Source of the DNA: Pyronema omphalodes
Taxonomy: Eukaryota; Ascomycota; Pezizomycetes; Pezizales; Pyronemataceae
DNA: 64,000 nt
NCBI GenBank assembly: GCA_024516155.1
Contig: JAJJXM010000086.1
Span: forward strand, 141,993-205,992
Reading direction: 5' to 3'
Shown here: piece by piece, positions 36,545-47,800 of the stretch
Layout: the number at the start of each line of letters is the position of its first letter
Numbering within the stretch: position 1 is the stretch's first letter
Notes under the pieces: generated by a model
Database searches by the model: none
What the model was told of the DNA's origin: nothing
The model's input: only the letters and a program-made list of their open reading frames with translations
Translations under genes and position numbers: made by a program

Positions 36545-36894
36545 TTACTGTCCGAATCCGAATCCCATACCACCGCTTCCGCGGGCCGCCTGTTGCTGCA
36601 TGTTCTGCATCTGCTCGGAGACCTGTACCAGCATGTTAGCTATGCCTTAACTTCCTCGCCCTCGGGGGTGCCTACCTTGATGTTGATCTCGAAGAACTTG
36701 GAGACACAACGGTCCAAGCAGACAGACTCTCCCTTGTTCAACTCTCCCTCCTTGTAATCGGTGGGAATGCACTTCTTGGTGCAAGAGTTCGATAGGCGGT
36801 TGAACATGTCGGTAACCATCTCGAGCTCAGTCTCAGCCGCGGCAATCTTCTCCGCAGAGGATCTCTGGGAACCACCGAATCCGAGGAAAGACAT
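36545..36894 (-). CDS. TIM10: Mitochondrial import inner membrane chaperone Tim10
   Basis: Exons are 36894-36676 and 36622-36545. The intron (GTAGGC...ACAG, 53 nt, CTAAC branch site) is in phase 0. The product is 98 residues and starts MSFLGFGG. The twin CX3C motif of small Tim proteins is intact: CTKKC and CLDRC, 15 residues apart, each Cys pairing across the helical hairpin. [21 protein letters not shown] is nearly the standard Tim10 sequence. In the intermembrane space Tim10 forms a hexamer with Tim9 that carries hydrophobic carrier proteins to TIM22. The C-terminus after the intron is Gln- then Gly-rich ([11 protein letters not shown]), normal for the fungal protein. Reading through the intron would give a false tail, [10 protein letters not shown]. 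Confidence 0.95.
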
Positions 36895-37420
36895 TATGTA
36901 TTGCGTGTGGACGGGTTTGTTTGAGTTGACAAGGAGGCAATGGCAGACTGTCTGGCGGTCGTTGAAGTCGTTTCGAGTCGTAAGCCGTGAGGTCAGCGCA
37001 AGTTGGCGGTGACATCGCTTAGTGGCTTGGCGTACTCAGGCGGCTTAAATTTTCTCTTTCGGCAACGCTTCTGACCATCTTTTCCTTTCTTCCCGCTTTC
37101 ATGCTCCCCACCCTCTCTTCTCTAAACCCCACTGGAAACGTCACGAAGTGACGGCCATCTCTAACAGTTTTAAACATTCGCAGAATGCTATAGCAAGGTA
37201 TTTCTTCCCGAACCCTTCTTCTAATTCTTGGAGCGCGCTTCCTTTCCCTCACTCCCCGCCCCCGGATATGATGAGAATCAGTTGTCGAACCGCTGCGTAT
37301 GAGGCGTAGGTGCCTTCGGGCTCGTTGCGCCGTAGATTTAGACCGCCTATCTTCTCTCTGATCCACCCTTTTCATCTTTAATTTAACATTCATTGGGCTT
37401 TGAACAATTTCTAACAGAAG
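36895..37420. promoter_or_regulatory. Shared upstream region of divergent Tim10 and LysRS genes
   Basis: Two mitochondrial genes start head to head and share 526 bases. Pyrimidine-rich leaders are visible on both sides. The open frame at 37019-37393 (minus) lies within this region and is very Arg-rich, as expected of a chance frame. Bidirectional control is inferred from layout only. Confidence 0.45.
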
Positions 37421-39409
37421 ATGCAGAAAATAAATATGTCTACAATGTTTCTCCGCCGGACTACTCGGCCGTCCTCATTGACTTTCGCCGCTCGCCGGTT
37501 TAACCATACGCAGACTCCTCAGACTCCTCCGGTGATTACACGCGTAAAAGCACCGATTGTTGCCAAACGTCCTCCCCAGGACGGATCCACCCGCCGAGAT
37601 GCGTTCCTATCTGCACAATATGGAGAGTTGTACCCACGCCTAGAAGATGAGGCTTCTAAGACCTTTATCCGCCATAAAAACTTCCACGCAATTTATTCAT
37701 CCAAGATCCAGTCTCATGACAGAGACTTGCGTACCACTGTTACAATCCGAGGTGTGCCTCACCACCATCACCTAGCTAGATTCAATAAAATGATATTTTC
37801 GTCTATGCTATGAAAGACCGTGTGCTGAGTTACCGTGTGCATAAAAGGCCGGATCCGCAAGTGCCGCGACCTCTCTCCAAAACTCATCTTTTATGATATT
37901 ATCCAAGATGGCATCAAAGTTCAGGCGGTTTTCTCTCATGTTGCCGTTGGTGGATCTGAAGATGACTTTTACTTGGTCAACACCGCATTACGAAACGGAG
38001 ATATCATCGAAGTCACTGGTAATCCCGGGCGCACAAAGACAGGCGAGCTTTCGGTCTACGCCTTCCAGCTCCCCAAATTACTTTCACCCTGCTACCATCA
38101 AGTTCCTGATGCCCTTGCAAACCCCGAAAAGCTCAAGCAACACCGTCACCTCGACCTCCTTGTCAACGAAAAATCCTCCCAAACTCTCCGCCTCCGTTCT
38201 ATGATCCTCAACCAAATCCGTCAAACCCTCTCCCTTGAAGACTTTACAGAAGTCCAAACTCCAATTCTAAGTGCCTCCGCCGGAGGTGCCATCGCAAACC
38301 CCTTCCTTACTGCCGCCTCTGCAGTTCACAAACCTCTCGCTCTACGAATTGCCCCGGAGCTATGGCTAAAACGTCTCCTTGTCGGTGGTCTCGACCGAGT
38401 CTACGAAATGGGACCCGTCTTCAGAAACGAGGGAATCGACAATACCCATAATCCTGAGTTTACCACCGCAGAGGCATACATCTCCTTCGGTAACCTCGAA
38501 GACGTCTGTCGCCTAACCGAGACTGTTCTTCGCGATGTAGCCAAGCTTTGTGCTCCTCTCAAAGGCCGAGGAAACAAATTCTACGAACTAGAACCCTTGG
38601 ATAACGACATCCAGGACGCATTCTTATACCCTCCTTACAACCGCATTGAGTTTATTCCAACTCTTGAAGAAAAACTAGGAGAACCACTTCCGGATCTAGA
38701 GGCTGAGGATACGGAAATTAAACTCAGAGAACTCTGTGAACGCCATAAGGTTTATATCGATAAATCTGCTAACTCGGCTAAGATTTTGGATAAATTGGCG
38801 GAGAAATACTTGGAGCCTATGTGTTACCTTCCTACCTTCATTACTCATCATCCACAGATCATGTCACCTCTCGCCAAGGGATCCATCCGTAATGGTCGTA
38901 AGGTATCAGAGAGAGTGGAGTTGTTTGTAAAGCACATGGAATTGGTCAATGCCTATGAGGAGGAAAACTCGCCGCATGAACAGAGAAGGAAATTCCAGCT
39001 CCAGGCAAAAGATGAAGGTAGAGAAATGGAGGAAGGCGAGGGAACGGATGAAGATTACTGTCAGACCCTTGAATGGGGTTTGCCGCCGACGGCCGGTTGG
39101 GGAATCGGTGTGGATCGTGTTGTGATGCTCATGACGGGACAGGATAGGATCCATGATGTCATTGCGTTTGGAGGTCTTAGAGGTGCTGCCAATCAGGGTG
39201 GATCGAAGGAGAAGAAGATTGAGGAGAAGAAAAAGAAGAAGTTGGAGAAGATGAAGAAGGGATTGGCGTTTTTGGAGGCGAAGAGAGCAAGGGAGGCTGG
39301 GGAGAATGTGGAGACGACGGAAGAGGAAATGACAGAGGAGGAGAAGTTTGAGGAGGCTGGTAGAGAGAAAGCAGAACAGGCGGAGAAGAAAATGGCAGAG
39401 TTCTTTTAG
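37421..39409 (+). CDS. MSK1: Lysyl-tRNA synthetase, mitochondrial (class II)
   Basis: Exons are 37421-37751 and 37848-39409. The 96-nt intron is GTGTGC...AAAAG, and the product is 630 residues. The first 30 residues (FLRRTTRPSSLTFAARRF) are Arg/Ser-rich without acids, a mitochondrial presequence. The OB-fold anticodon-binding domain covers about 105-200. Class II motif 2 is at ~295-320 (VYEMGPVFRNEGID, then HNPEFTTAEAY) and motif 3 at ~525-540 (GWGIGVDRVVMLMTGQ). SPLAK, the Lys/Asp-class signature before motif 3, is present. The enzyme charges mitochondrial tRNA-Lys. Odd feature: after the normal end near DVIAFGGLRG comes a Lys/Glu-rich tail of about 75 residues, and the last part of that tail is repeated in DNA beyond the stop codon. 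Three in-frame Mets (37421, 37436, 37445) could start it. Confidence 0.93.
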
Positions 39410-39500
39410 AGGGTTTAGATGCTCGTAGAGAGAAGGCGGAATAAGCGGAGAAGAAAATGGCGGAGAAGAAAATGGTGGAGTTCTTTCAGAGAGTTAAGAT
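39358..39500 (+). repeat. Imperfect tandem duplication of the LysRS 3' end
   Basis: 39358-39420 (GTAGAGAGAAAGCAGAACAG, GCGGAGAAGAAAATGGCAG, AGTTCTTTTAGAGGGTTTAG) is repeated at 39421-39500 with GTAGAGAGAAGGCGGAATAA, a doubled GCGGAGAAGAAAATGG and GAGTTCTTTCAGAGAGTTAAG. The first copy codes for the last residues and stop of LysRS. The second is past the stop and has its own TAA. This is seen directly in the sequence. Confidence 0.8.
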
Positions 39501-40420
39501 GCTGATTGTGTTGTCGCTGTAAGATGGTGATTGTGGGAGGAATACCTAGATTAGAGGAAGCTGGCGAAGAAAGCCTCTGTGTTTTTGTACAGATCTTCAC
39601 TTTTTTTTTTTCAAAATTTGACGCTTTGTATGTATATCTCCCATGCATAGACAGATCCCAGCTTTTCGTGACAAAACCTCTCAATTCTACAATTGATTTA
39701 ATCGACCAGGTTGGTGAGAAAAAGGCCAATATTTCATCCGTAATCGCTTTTCCATCAAGTGTTATATTGCACTCTGTAACCCTCTCAAAGAACATGAGTT
39801 ATTCGAACCCCAAGTTATCCATATTCTCAATTTACATTCAATCCAAACTGTATATATCGACCTGTCACCTACAAAAATTCCTTCGCACTTCTCCCACTCA
39901 CAATATTTACCTTCCATACATATACATAATCAACTCATTTCTCCTTACATACCCCATAACGTCATACTTCCACCACCCTCAAATACAGTAATCAAATCTT
40001 CCAAAAACCTAACGCAAGGGAAACACCCAAAAATTCACCCCTCTGTATCATAACCCTCTTTATCCTTTGTTCTTTATCCATCCTTGCCCCTTCCCCTTCC
40101 CCTTCCGTATACAATGTCATCAACCCCTTAGTCTCACCCCATCACTCGCCCTCGCCCTCGGTTCTCGCCGACGTTACACCGTGCACGCGCGTCATGAAAA
40201 AGCTTATCATCCTTAGTTCCTGTATACCCAGGGCAGTTTGTACACCTGGAGCAACCAACACCTGCCCATCTTAACCCGTGACGCGCGTATAGCCACCACT
40301 ACCACCATTTTGTAGTTGTGTAACCCACGGACTAAGAGACAGCTGCCGTCATATCCTTAAAGAAAAGAAAAAAAAAAAAGCTTGTCTCTGTGTGTGTCTA
40401 CATATGATCTGTAAATCAAT

Positions 40421-40446
40421 GTGATGGGTGATGGGTGATGGGTGAT
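40421..40446. repeat. (GTGATGG)n microsatellite
   Basis: Three and a half copies of the heptamer GTGATGG. Confidence 0.7.
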
Positions 40447-43400
40447 CGATGATTACTGATACGGAACTGTAATGCCGACTGATGGAAATATGGTGCCCCA
40501 TATGGTGCTAGAATGTACCATATCAGATAAGAGTAATGGGAACGTGGGCTTGATTACATATTGTTCTGAGGGTATATGTAGATTGGATTGTGCGGGAGGA
40601 TTAAGAGGTTTTTTTGTTTTGTTTGGTTATAGTTATGGTTATGATTGAGACAGTATGGATTGCGATAATGATGGAGATATGGGTTGATGGGTATTGCATG
40701 AGGGAATGAAGAAATAAATTGAGAGAGGGATTGTAATGATGGTATGTTTTGTTGCTCACAACTAATGATAAACTACTCATAGTATCAAGACGATATTCCG
40801 CATACACCCATCAACCCGTCAACCCACATTCTTCCTGTGCAAAAAAAAAACTCAATTCTATCCACAACTATGGCCTCGGTACCAAAAGAAAGCAAAGCTG
40901 GGGATATCGCGGAACCCTTAGCACGGCATCCATCGTCTATTCGCAACTCGGCACTCGGCACTTGAGTAACGTCTGGGATACCATGATAGTTACAACGAAC
41001 CAAAGGATCCGGAGTAGATGCCGTGTATGTCCATAGGTGGGCGTTGCATTTGTCCGAAGCTTTATCCAGTTTGTTAATCTATTTTTCTTAAGTCCGTAGG
41101 TAGGAATATTTTATATGTATCCTTCCATCCTTTCTTCCTTCCTTCCTCTGCAAAGCTAATATCACCTCAATTTTAAGCTCACGAGTCACCGATGTCACCG
41201 CAAACGTCAAATTGCTTGGCCAGACCTTGGCAAACTTCGAATCAGCAGTCCCAAGACAATAAAATAGCAATCCTAAGCCTTCGCGAATCGTTACGAACAT
41301 ATTCAGGATATACCGATAGGGCTTAGGGTCCATGTGTGGTTTAAGGTGGTGGATTACGACTACGATCTCTTGGTCTTCTTGGCTCTCTGCGATGGAAGCC
41401 TTGGGAAATCAGAGTAGGTTTGGCGAAACGGGAGGGCCATAATTCCATGTCGCAGCGGTATTGCAACAGGTCTCATCTCTGATTGTCTAAGACACTCCGG
41501 TTTACGGCATGCGGCGTTCGAAATCCATACTCAATATAGATATCTCGTTTCGTCGCGATCTTTTCGACTCGACTTTCGAACCTCAAATTTCAAAGCACAA
41601 TCCTCCCGACTGCAGCCACACGCAATGCGACTGCGTAATTCATGCAATCCGTGCAGCAACTTTATTACCACGCCCAGTGGCTTTTCTAATCCGGACTTGT
41701 GTGGTGCAAAAACCAGACCATCACAACGGCATATATTGTCGCCTGTTCCATTTCCCTTGAGTTCGTCGAGCAAGGCTTTCCAAGTTCAACATCCTGCCGC
41801 TTCTAACGATCATGATGATGGCGCGACTCGCCACTCCCGAACATAACGCCATTGATCGCACTTCATTTCCTAATGCTGATGAATCAAGATCATAGTCAAT
41901 CAGGACTCACACGGGAGCTCCGTTGTAGCCCGCCTCATACCCACAATCGATTCCCTGCGGTCACCGTCGATTTACCCGAGTCCAAACCTATCATCGTGTC
42001 CAGAGCCCGCCAAAGGCACACCAAGACCACCGCAAAAGCTTGCTGAAAACAAGCCCACCTGCAGAAAAACTTGGTGGCCACAAGGGCTCCCAGGAAGAAG
42101 CCCGTTGCATTGGAAAATTCCTCTAAACACACCCAACCTACACTAGCCATCCCTCCATCTAAAGAAGCTCCCAGGAAGTAACTATAAGCCTTGAGTGGGC
42201 TATCCGACCCGCACCACTCTTGACGCAAGAAGATTCGAGACCCGGATTAAGAGAAATTTGCGAGGAAGCACCCAACCAACATCCGGAAGCCGGCCGAGGC
42301 TGAACTCCGGCAATGAGACAGGCAACGAGGAAGGAGCTACGCGCACACGTGCTCCAACGGCGCGTCTAACCGACACATATACTCGACTTCTGGATGCGCT
42401 GAAAATAGAAACTATGGCGGTGAGTTAAAAAAAAGTTCTTTCAAGCATTCAAGCGTCCAGATCGCAGCCTTGAAAACGTGGGGTTGTGAAAGAAGTCCCA
42501 GGGAAAGCCGTTTCTGATTTGTGGAGTGCAGGAACCGGGTTTGCTCGACACGGGCTTACCAGCTTGGCTGACAGCTGTCGGCGTGAATCTGGGGCTACAG
42601 AACCTTTCCAAGATATACGGGGAAACAAGGCTGAAGGTCCCAAAGCTGAGTATAGCTGTCGGTTCTATGCCGCACGCGTCACGTCACTGCGGGTCATCAC
42701 CGCTGCTGTCACTCGCGCCAAGAATTTGTAGCCTCAGCCAGAGCACGACATCTACCTTCCAGAAGCAACAGTCAGCTTTGACTTCTTGATCTTGAAATCA
42801 GACGGAATTGAAAAGAAATTGGTATCTCACCTATCCCAGGGATACGAACTGGAACTGAGCCAAAGAATTGGTTATTGGTTCTTTCTACCGCTCTCGCCGT
42901 AGCCAAAGGCAGGTCAAAGGGACTGTTTGAGCTTGCTTATTGGGATCTTCGTCGTTGCTGCTTCAATAGCCAGCAGGGTGTTATGCAGCTGTGAGGGGGA
43001 AACCTTTTCAGCAGGTTCTCATTGTCCCTGAAGGTATTGGATGTGCTGAATGTGGAGAAACGGGTTCTCTCGTCTCTCCTCTCGAAATTCGTTAGCCGGT
43101 AGATCACAAAAACCTAAAGTCTGACGCTGCCAATGCGGAAATATCGGATAAAGACCAATCTAACAAGCGAGCGAGAAGGCGTGGGGGATGTGGTATGACG
43201 GATGGTGGAGGGAAGTGGACATTAGGTGCGATGATGAATAGGAGGCGAGGCGATGTCTGTGCCCAAGGGAGTGGAGGATGATGGAGGACTGTCGATATGC
43301 GCACCATCAGATCTGTGCGCTCCGAGACCAGAGACACAGATCAGAGATGGATGTGGAGCAAGATGGAGAACTGGAACTGCCGTTCCTTTCGATCCTGATT

Positions 43401-43723
43401 CAACACGTCCACATCGTGATCTTCATACTGGGACTCTGAGAACCACCTCCCCCCGAAACCGAACAATCGAAATGCAATTCAACAAAGAAAAGAAAAGTTG
43501 CATGAACAATGCTGATGGCCAAACGACGGACAACAATGCCAATTTCAACCATCTTCTGCGGATCATGAATGATCTCCCTTCAGGGAACGGATGGAGGTGG
43601 AGGGAGGGGTGCTATGATGAGGATTAATGAATTTTCGGGATCCGAATCTCGACGAGGGATGAAACCTAAATGGTATTTTATTGGAAGGGGTCATGAACAA
43701 TACCTTATCTTTGCAGATCTATC

Positions 43724-44188
43724 ATGATCTTCGAAATGGTGAAATTGGAGAATCCCCAAGAGAATCAAGACCAGAACATGGCGATGAAAGGAGATGAGAA
43801 TGACGACAAAGATGTCTCAACGCAAAGCAACGGTAAAGCCCCCTACGTCTCAACATCTCGCAGCTGTCAATCTTGACGAAATGTAGGTGTCTCGGAAATA
43901 CTCATTTGCAGAAGCGAGACAGGAAAAAGAGCCAGCTACAACCTCTGCGACATTGTCATGATCCTCAAATCATCGTCAACACGACGGCAGGAAGATCAAT
44001 TCAGCATTTCGAAGCGAGTAGCAAAAATGTGTCAGTGGCGTGTCCACGTTGATCATTCCCCTTTCCGACTCATGCTCGCATTAAGGGCTGGCCCATGGTT
44101 CCATCTCTTACCTACACGCCAAGATCTCACAACCGCATGCAATTCACACACGTGCGCCCTCTACCTCGCCTTTCATCAAGAAATCTGA
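43724..44188 (+). CDS. Possible two-exon hypothetical protein
   Basis: Candidate exons are 43724-43832 and 43887-44188. The intron (GTAAAG...TGTAG) joins the frames into 136 residues. The first exon is hydrophilic and protein-like (MIFEMVKLENPQENQDQNMA, then acidic GDENDDKD). The second contains ILKSSSTRRQEDQFSISKRV. A second frame over the same exon is also open and protein-like, which weakens the model. No domain is recognised. It may be part of a longer or decayed gene in 41.3-44.2 kb. Confidence 0.22.
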
Positions 44189-47100
44189 TTCATGCATCCC
44201 CATCAAAGGCGGTTAAATTTCCGGTTGATACTAGAAATGCACGGACGCCAGCCCGCCGCTAAATAGTGATGCAAACATCACTGGCACGAGGTGTCATGTA
44301 TTCAACGTTTATGCAGTTTTGAGGGGAAAAGGATACCAGCTGGAGATAGCTGAAAAAAAAAAAACACCCACAGACTAGGTAATGACGATGCGATTCTGTG
44401 TCAACGGAGGAAGGGCCATCGCCGCTCGATGAAGTGCACCGAAGGTCGCGTTTACCGCGGATAGACACCGAGATCTACGGGCAGAGCCTGGGAGACGGTC
44501 TGGGGAGAGCGGGATATCCGGCGGGAGAAAATGTGGAAACTGAATCACGGTGATAAGAGGACCTTCTACACGTTCCATTCTGTGGATCTTGACCGGGAAA
44601 CCGATGCTCCCACGAAAGGCTTGACCCTTCGCCTTGTCGAAGGTTGGAATAGCCAGGGCAAATTTCGTTTAAAGTTTGGCTGTCAGACCCAGATCTACGG
44701 AAGGAATAGGGATAGGGATTATAGGGATAATTTGCTCGGAAATTCTAGGTTTCGATGGGCCTTGCCAGCCTTTCCAAAATGCATTACAGATCCGCAGGAG
44801 GGTTGTTTACAGGCCCTGATATCCCCCTGCTATGAAAAGAAGTGGCGGATGAAATCCCGTTTCCATAGATGCAGAAAGCTGAACTATAGTCAGAAGACCA
44901 GAAAATACTTGTTTCTAGTCTAGAGCTCCACGTTCTTCGAAACATGGCAATGTTCGGCTGAAAAGAGTAAAGGTCGTATGGTGCAATGGCAAACAAATGC
45001 GGAGGATTATCATGAGCCGGTAGATTATCGTATGGTTAGTTTATTGTCCTATCAGATGCACTGATACACGCTGACGTCGAAAGTTTCCGACACGGGCACA
45101 CCGCTGTGAGTAAGACTATGCCGGGGACGATAGCTTCAAATTTCCAATTGTTCTATGCTCGAACCGGCTTTTCCTGTTATTCCGGAATTGAGATTCTCGC
45201 TAGAACGAAAAGAGGAGTTCACTTCAGTCATGTCAGGGCAATGCAAAGAAATGCAACTAACGTTGACTCGTATCAAATGAACGAAAAAAGCGCATCAATA
45301 TTATCTGATCATTGGATATCGTTTGATGTCTCAGAGTAGAGACGGTTTTCCATTACAATTTTTTTTGGCGAAAGAACATGTGCTCTCTTCGCTTCACAAT
45401 TTTCGCCCGGTTATACCCGAGCAGGCGTTGTACGCGGAACCCCGAGAGTATGCATTTTCCGTGGATTAGGTTTCTTCGGACAACTCCAACCCTCTCTTGC
45501 AGGAACACATCTTCTCTCTACGGACCCGTGACCGGCGCTAGAATCCAGCACACATCTTCTGTGCATCAGCCGGCGTAACGACGATCAATTGTTACGCGCG
45601 CTGTGATTTGCAGAATACAGTCAACTGTATCCAGCTTCGGTCGGCTCTCCGGGGCTAGAATTCGATCTATATACGCCGATGAAGACATGTGTGGATCTAA
45701 TAACAAGCGCGTGTGGGGCGCGTGGGTGGATCATTATTCGCTCTTCACAATCGCATTTTCTACCGCGAGCTGTCATCGATGGTTAGATTCACTTCACGAC
45801 TCTAAATTTCTCGGTAAACCATAACTGCTGATAGAGTTAAGTGACAACTGTGGAGATGTCTTACTACTACTATTCGGACTGTACCGGACGAATCGTGCAT
45901 GGCTGTCGGAGGGCACCCGAGGGTTTAGGGCACCGGGGTTTTACTTTGCTGAACCTTTTCGGATGAACCGATGGCGGTTATTATGACACGCGCGTGGCGA
46001 GCGAGATGTCCTGATTCGTTGAAGGAGCCGGTTGGAATCCCAACGAGATGGCTGACAGCAGCTGCGTGACTTTCGCGTCCAAGGCGTCGGGGTCGGTTCA
46101 CCATGTCGATAGGGCTCTCTACAGACTGTTTCGGACCGGGCTCACGTCGATTATGGGAGGTTACCTTGACGAGCACACGCTCAATGTCCAAATAAGACTT
46201 TCAAGACATTCGGCTTCCGTTCGTTACGTATCACCAAGCCCTCGGCATACAACGATTAGATGTGCTTCAAAGCTTGTCCATCAAGATTCCCTGGATGAAA
46301 GTTCTTGGATTTGCTTGGAATCCCCACACGAGATGTCGTCCTGCCGCCGGGGAATTATCTGCGGTGCCTGTCTTTCTCGTCAGTTGTCTTAGCTTCGACA
46401 ATCTGAGCTTATTTGCTGACTAGGGTGAGGAGGACCGGCTACCGAAAATAAATCAAAAACGTGGTGTGGTTTGAAGTGTGAGAACGGCCAACGACCGGAC
46501 CAGTGAAAGCAACACGCCCCTCCTCATGAAGAGAAAGATGACAGGGAAAGCGTAAGGAAATTATCCGGCTATTCTCGTTATGGACTAGACGCAGCAGAAA
46601 GGATGCCAGCTTGGGGATTTCGGTGGTGTGCGGGTTGCCGTGATCGGTGCCTGCCCTGGGGTTACCGACGATACAGCAAGTTTACCAGTCTCGTGCTGGG
46701 CCTCGGGAGAGGGCGACGGAGGGAAGGCTGGTTATGAAGATCATTCAGGTAGTGAACCTGCGAAGGAAGGCTGGTTGTGAGAACTGTGGTTCTTCGGGCA
46801 ACGAAAATTGGCAGTTATGATGGCAAAGATGATTCCAATGACCCCAAGGATTTACCGACAACAATTCGAATTTTAACGAATTTTTACAATTTTCGATATA
46901 CCTGTATTTTTCTGGCCACTTGCGGATATCTCGTGTCGCGACCGATAATCAATTATCATTTGTCGCCACTCATCATACTCACCATCACGACTCCACCTCA
47001 ACAACATCTCCAACCTCCCCACGTTCTCTATTTACATAACCTGTACTCTCTCGTCTGCCATCATCAACACATCCCGTCCCGAAGAACTTGTTCTCGGTGC

Positions 47101-47800
47101 TTCCTCCGCCCGACATTTCCCTATTCTGTCGCTGCTTCCATGACAGCGCGGGGACGCCTCCGTTGCACGTTGCAATGGTTCTGTCAATGATGGACGTCGC
47201 GACGCGGGCAATAATGCAACGTGCCGGTGTGCCCGTCTCTCGTTGGCTGTCCCTCTGCCCGACACTCTCGCTTTGGAAGCCCACCTGCGCCGGCGCATCG
47301 TGTGCTACCCATCATTTTGGCGGCGACCCAGCAATATCAACCAGTACTATCACGACTAGCGACAATTTTGAGTTCATCAACTAAAACAAAACCCCTCTAG
47401 CGAAAACCTCTGAACTAGCGATTCCGGGCACCATCCACACTGTCTGCGCTTGTAACCTCTCCAAAATTCTTCTCCAGCGGAAGGCACGCTTTGCACGCCG
47501 CACTAGTCGCAAATGATCCCATGTCCTCTGAAAATCGCTACACGCTAGGTCACGCACTCCAGCATCAGGTACGCCATCGCGGTGAAGCTGTATTTTCTGG
47601 TTCGTGCTTTTTGAGTACAATCCAAGGCTAGGCCAGGAACAGCCTGAATGGAGATCTAGCTCAGAAGCCTCCAATATGTCCCACGATCTGAATATAACCC
47701 TCAGAGAATTCCCCCCAACTTTGATTCCTCAGCCTGCAGACAACCGGATTCCGACTTCTCAAGTTCCTCTTGCTCCAACAAAACTAACACCACCGCAACA

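Larger units (their letters stand above)
39501..47800. other. 8.3 kb gene-poor stretch
   Basis: No gene here is well supported. Downstream of LysRS come C/T-rich and simple sequences, including (GTGATGG)n at 40421-40446. From about 41.3 to 44.2 kb the DNA is more GC-balanced and shows protein-like segments in several frames of both strands, without one consistent model. The 44.5-47.6 kb part has short frames only. The last 200 bases before 47801 are the CT-rich leader of the transporter gene. Confidence 0.35.

Noticed and set aside
37019..37393. Arg-rich minus-strand frame of 124 codons
   Set aside because: It lies in the shared upstream region of Tim10 and LysRS and has biased, non-protein-like composition.
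44531..44923. Plus-strand frame of 130 codons
   Set aside because: No domain, no splice or leader context, and an opposite-strand frame overlaps it. I could not support it.
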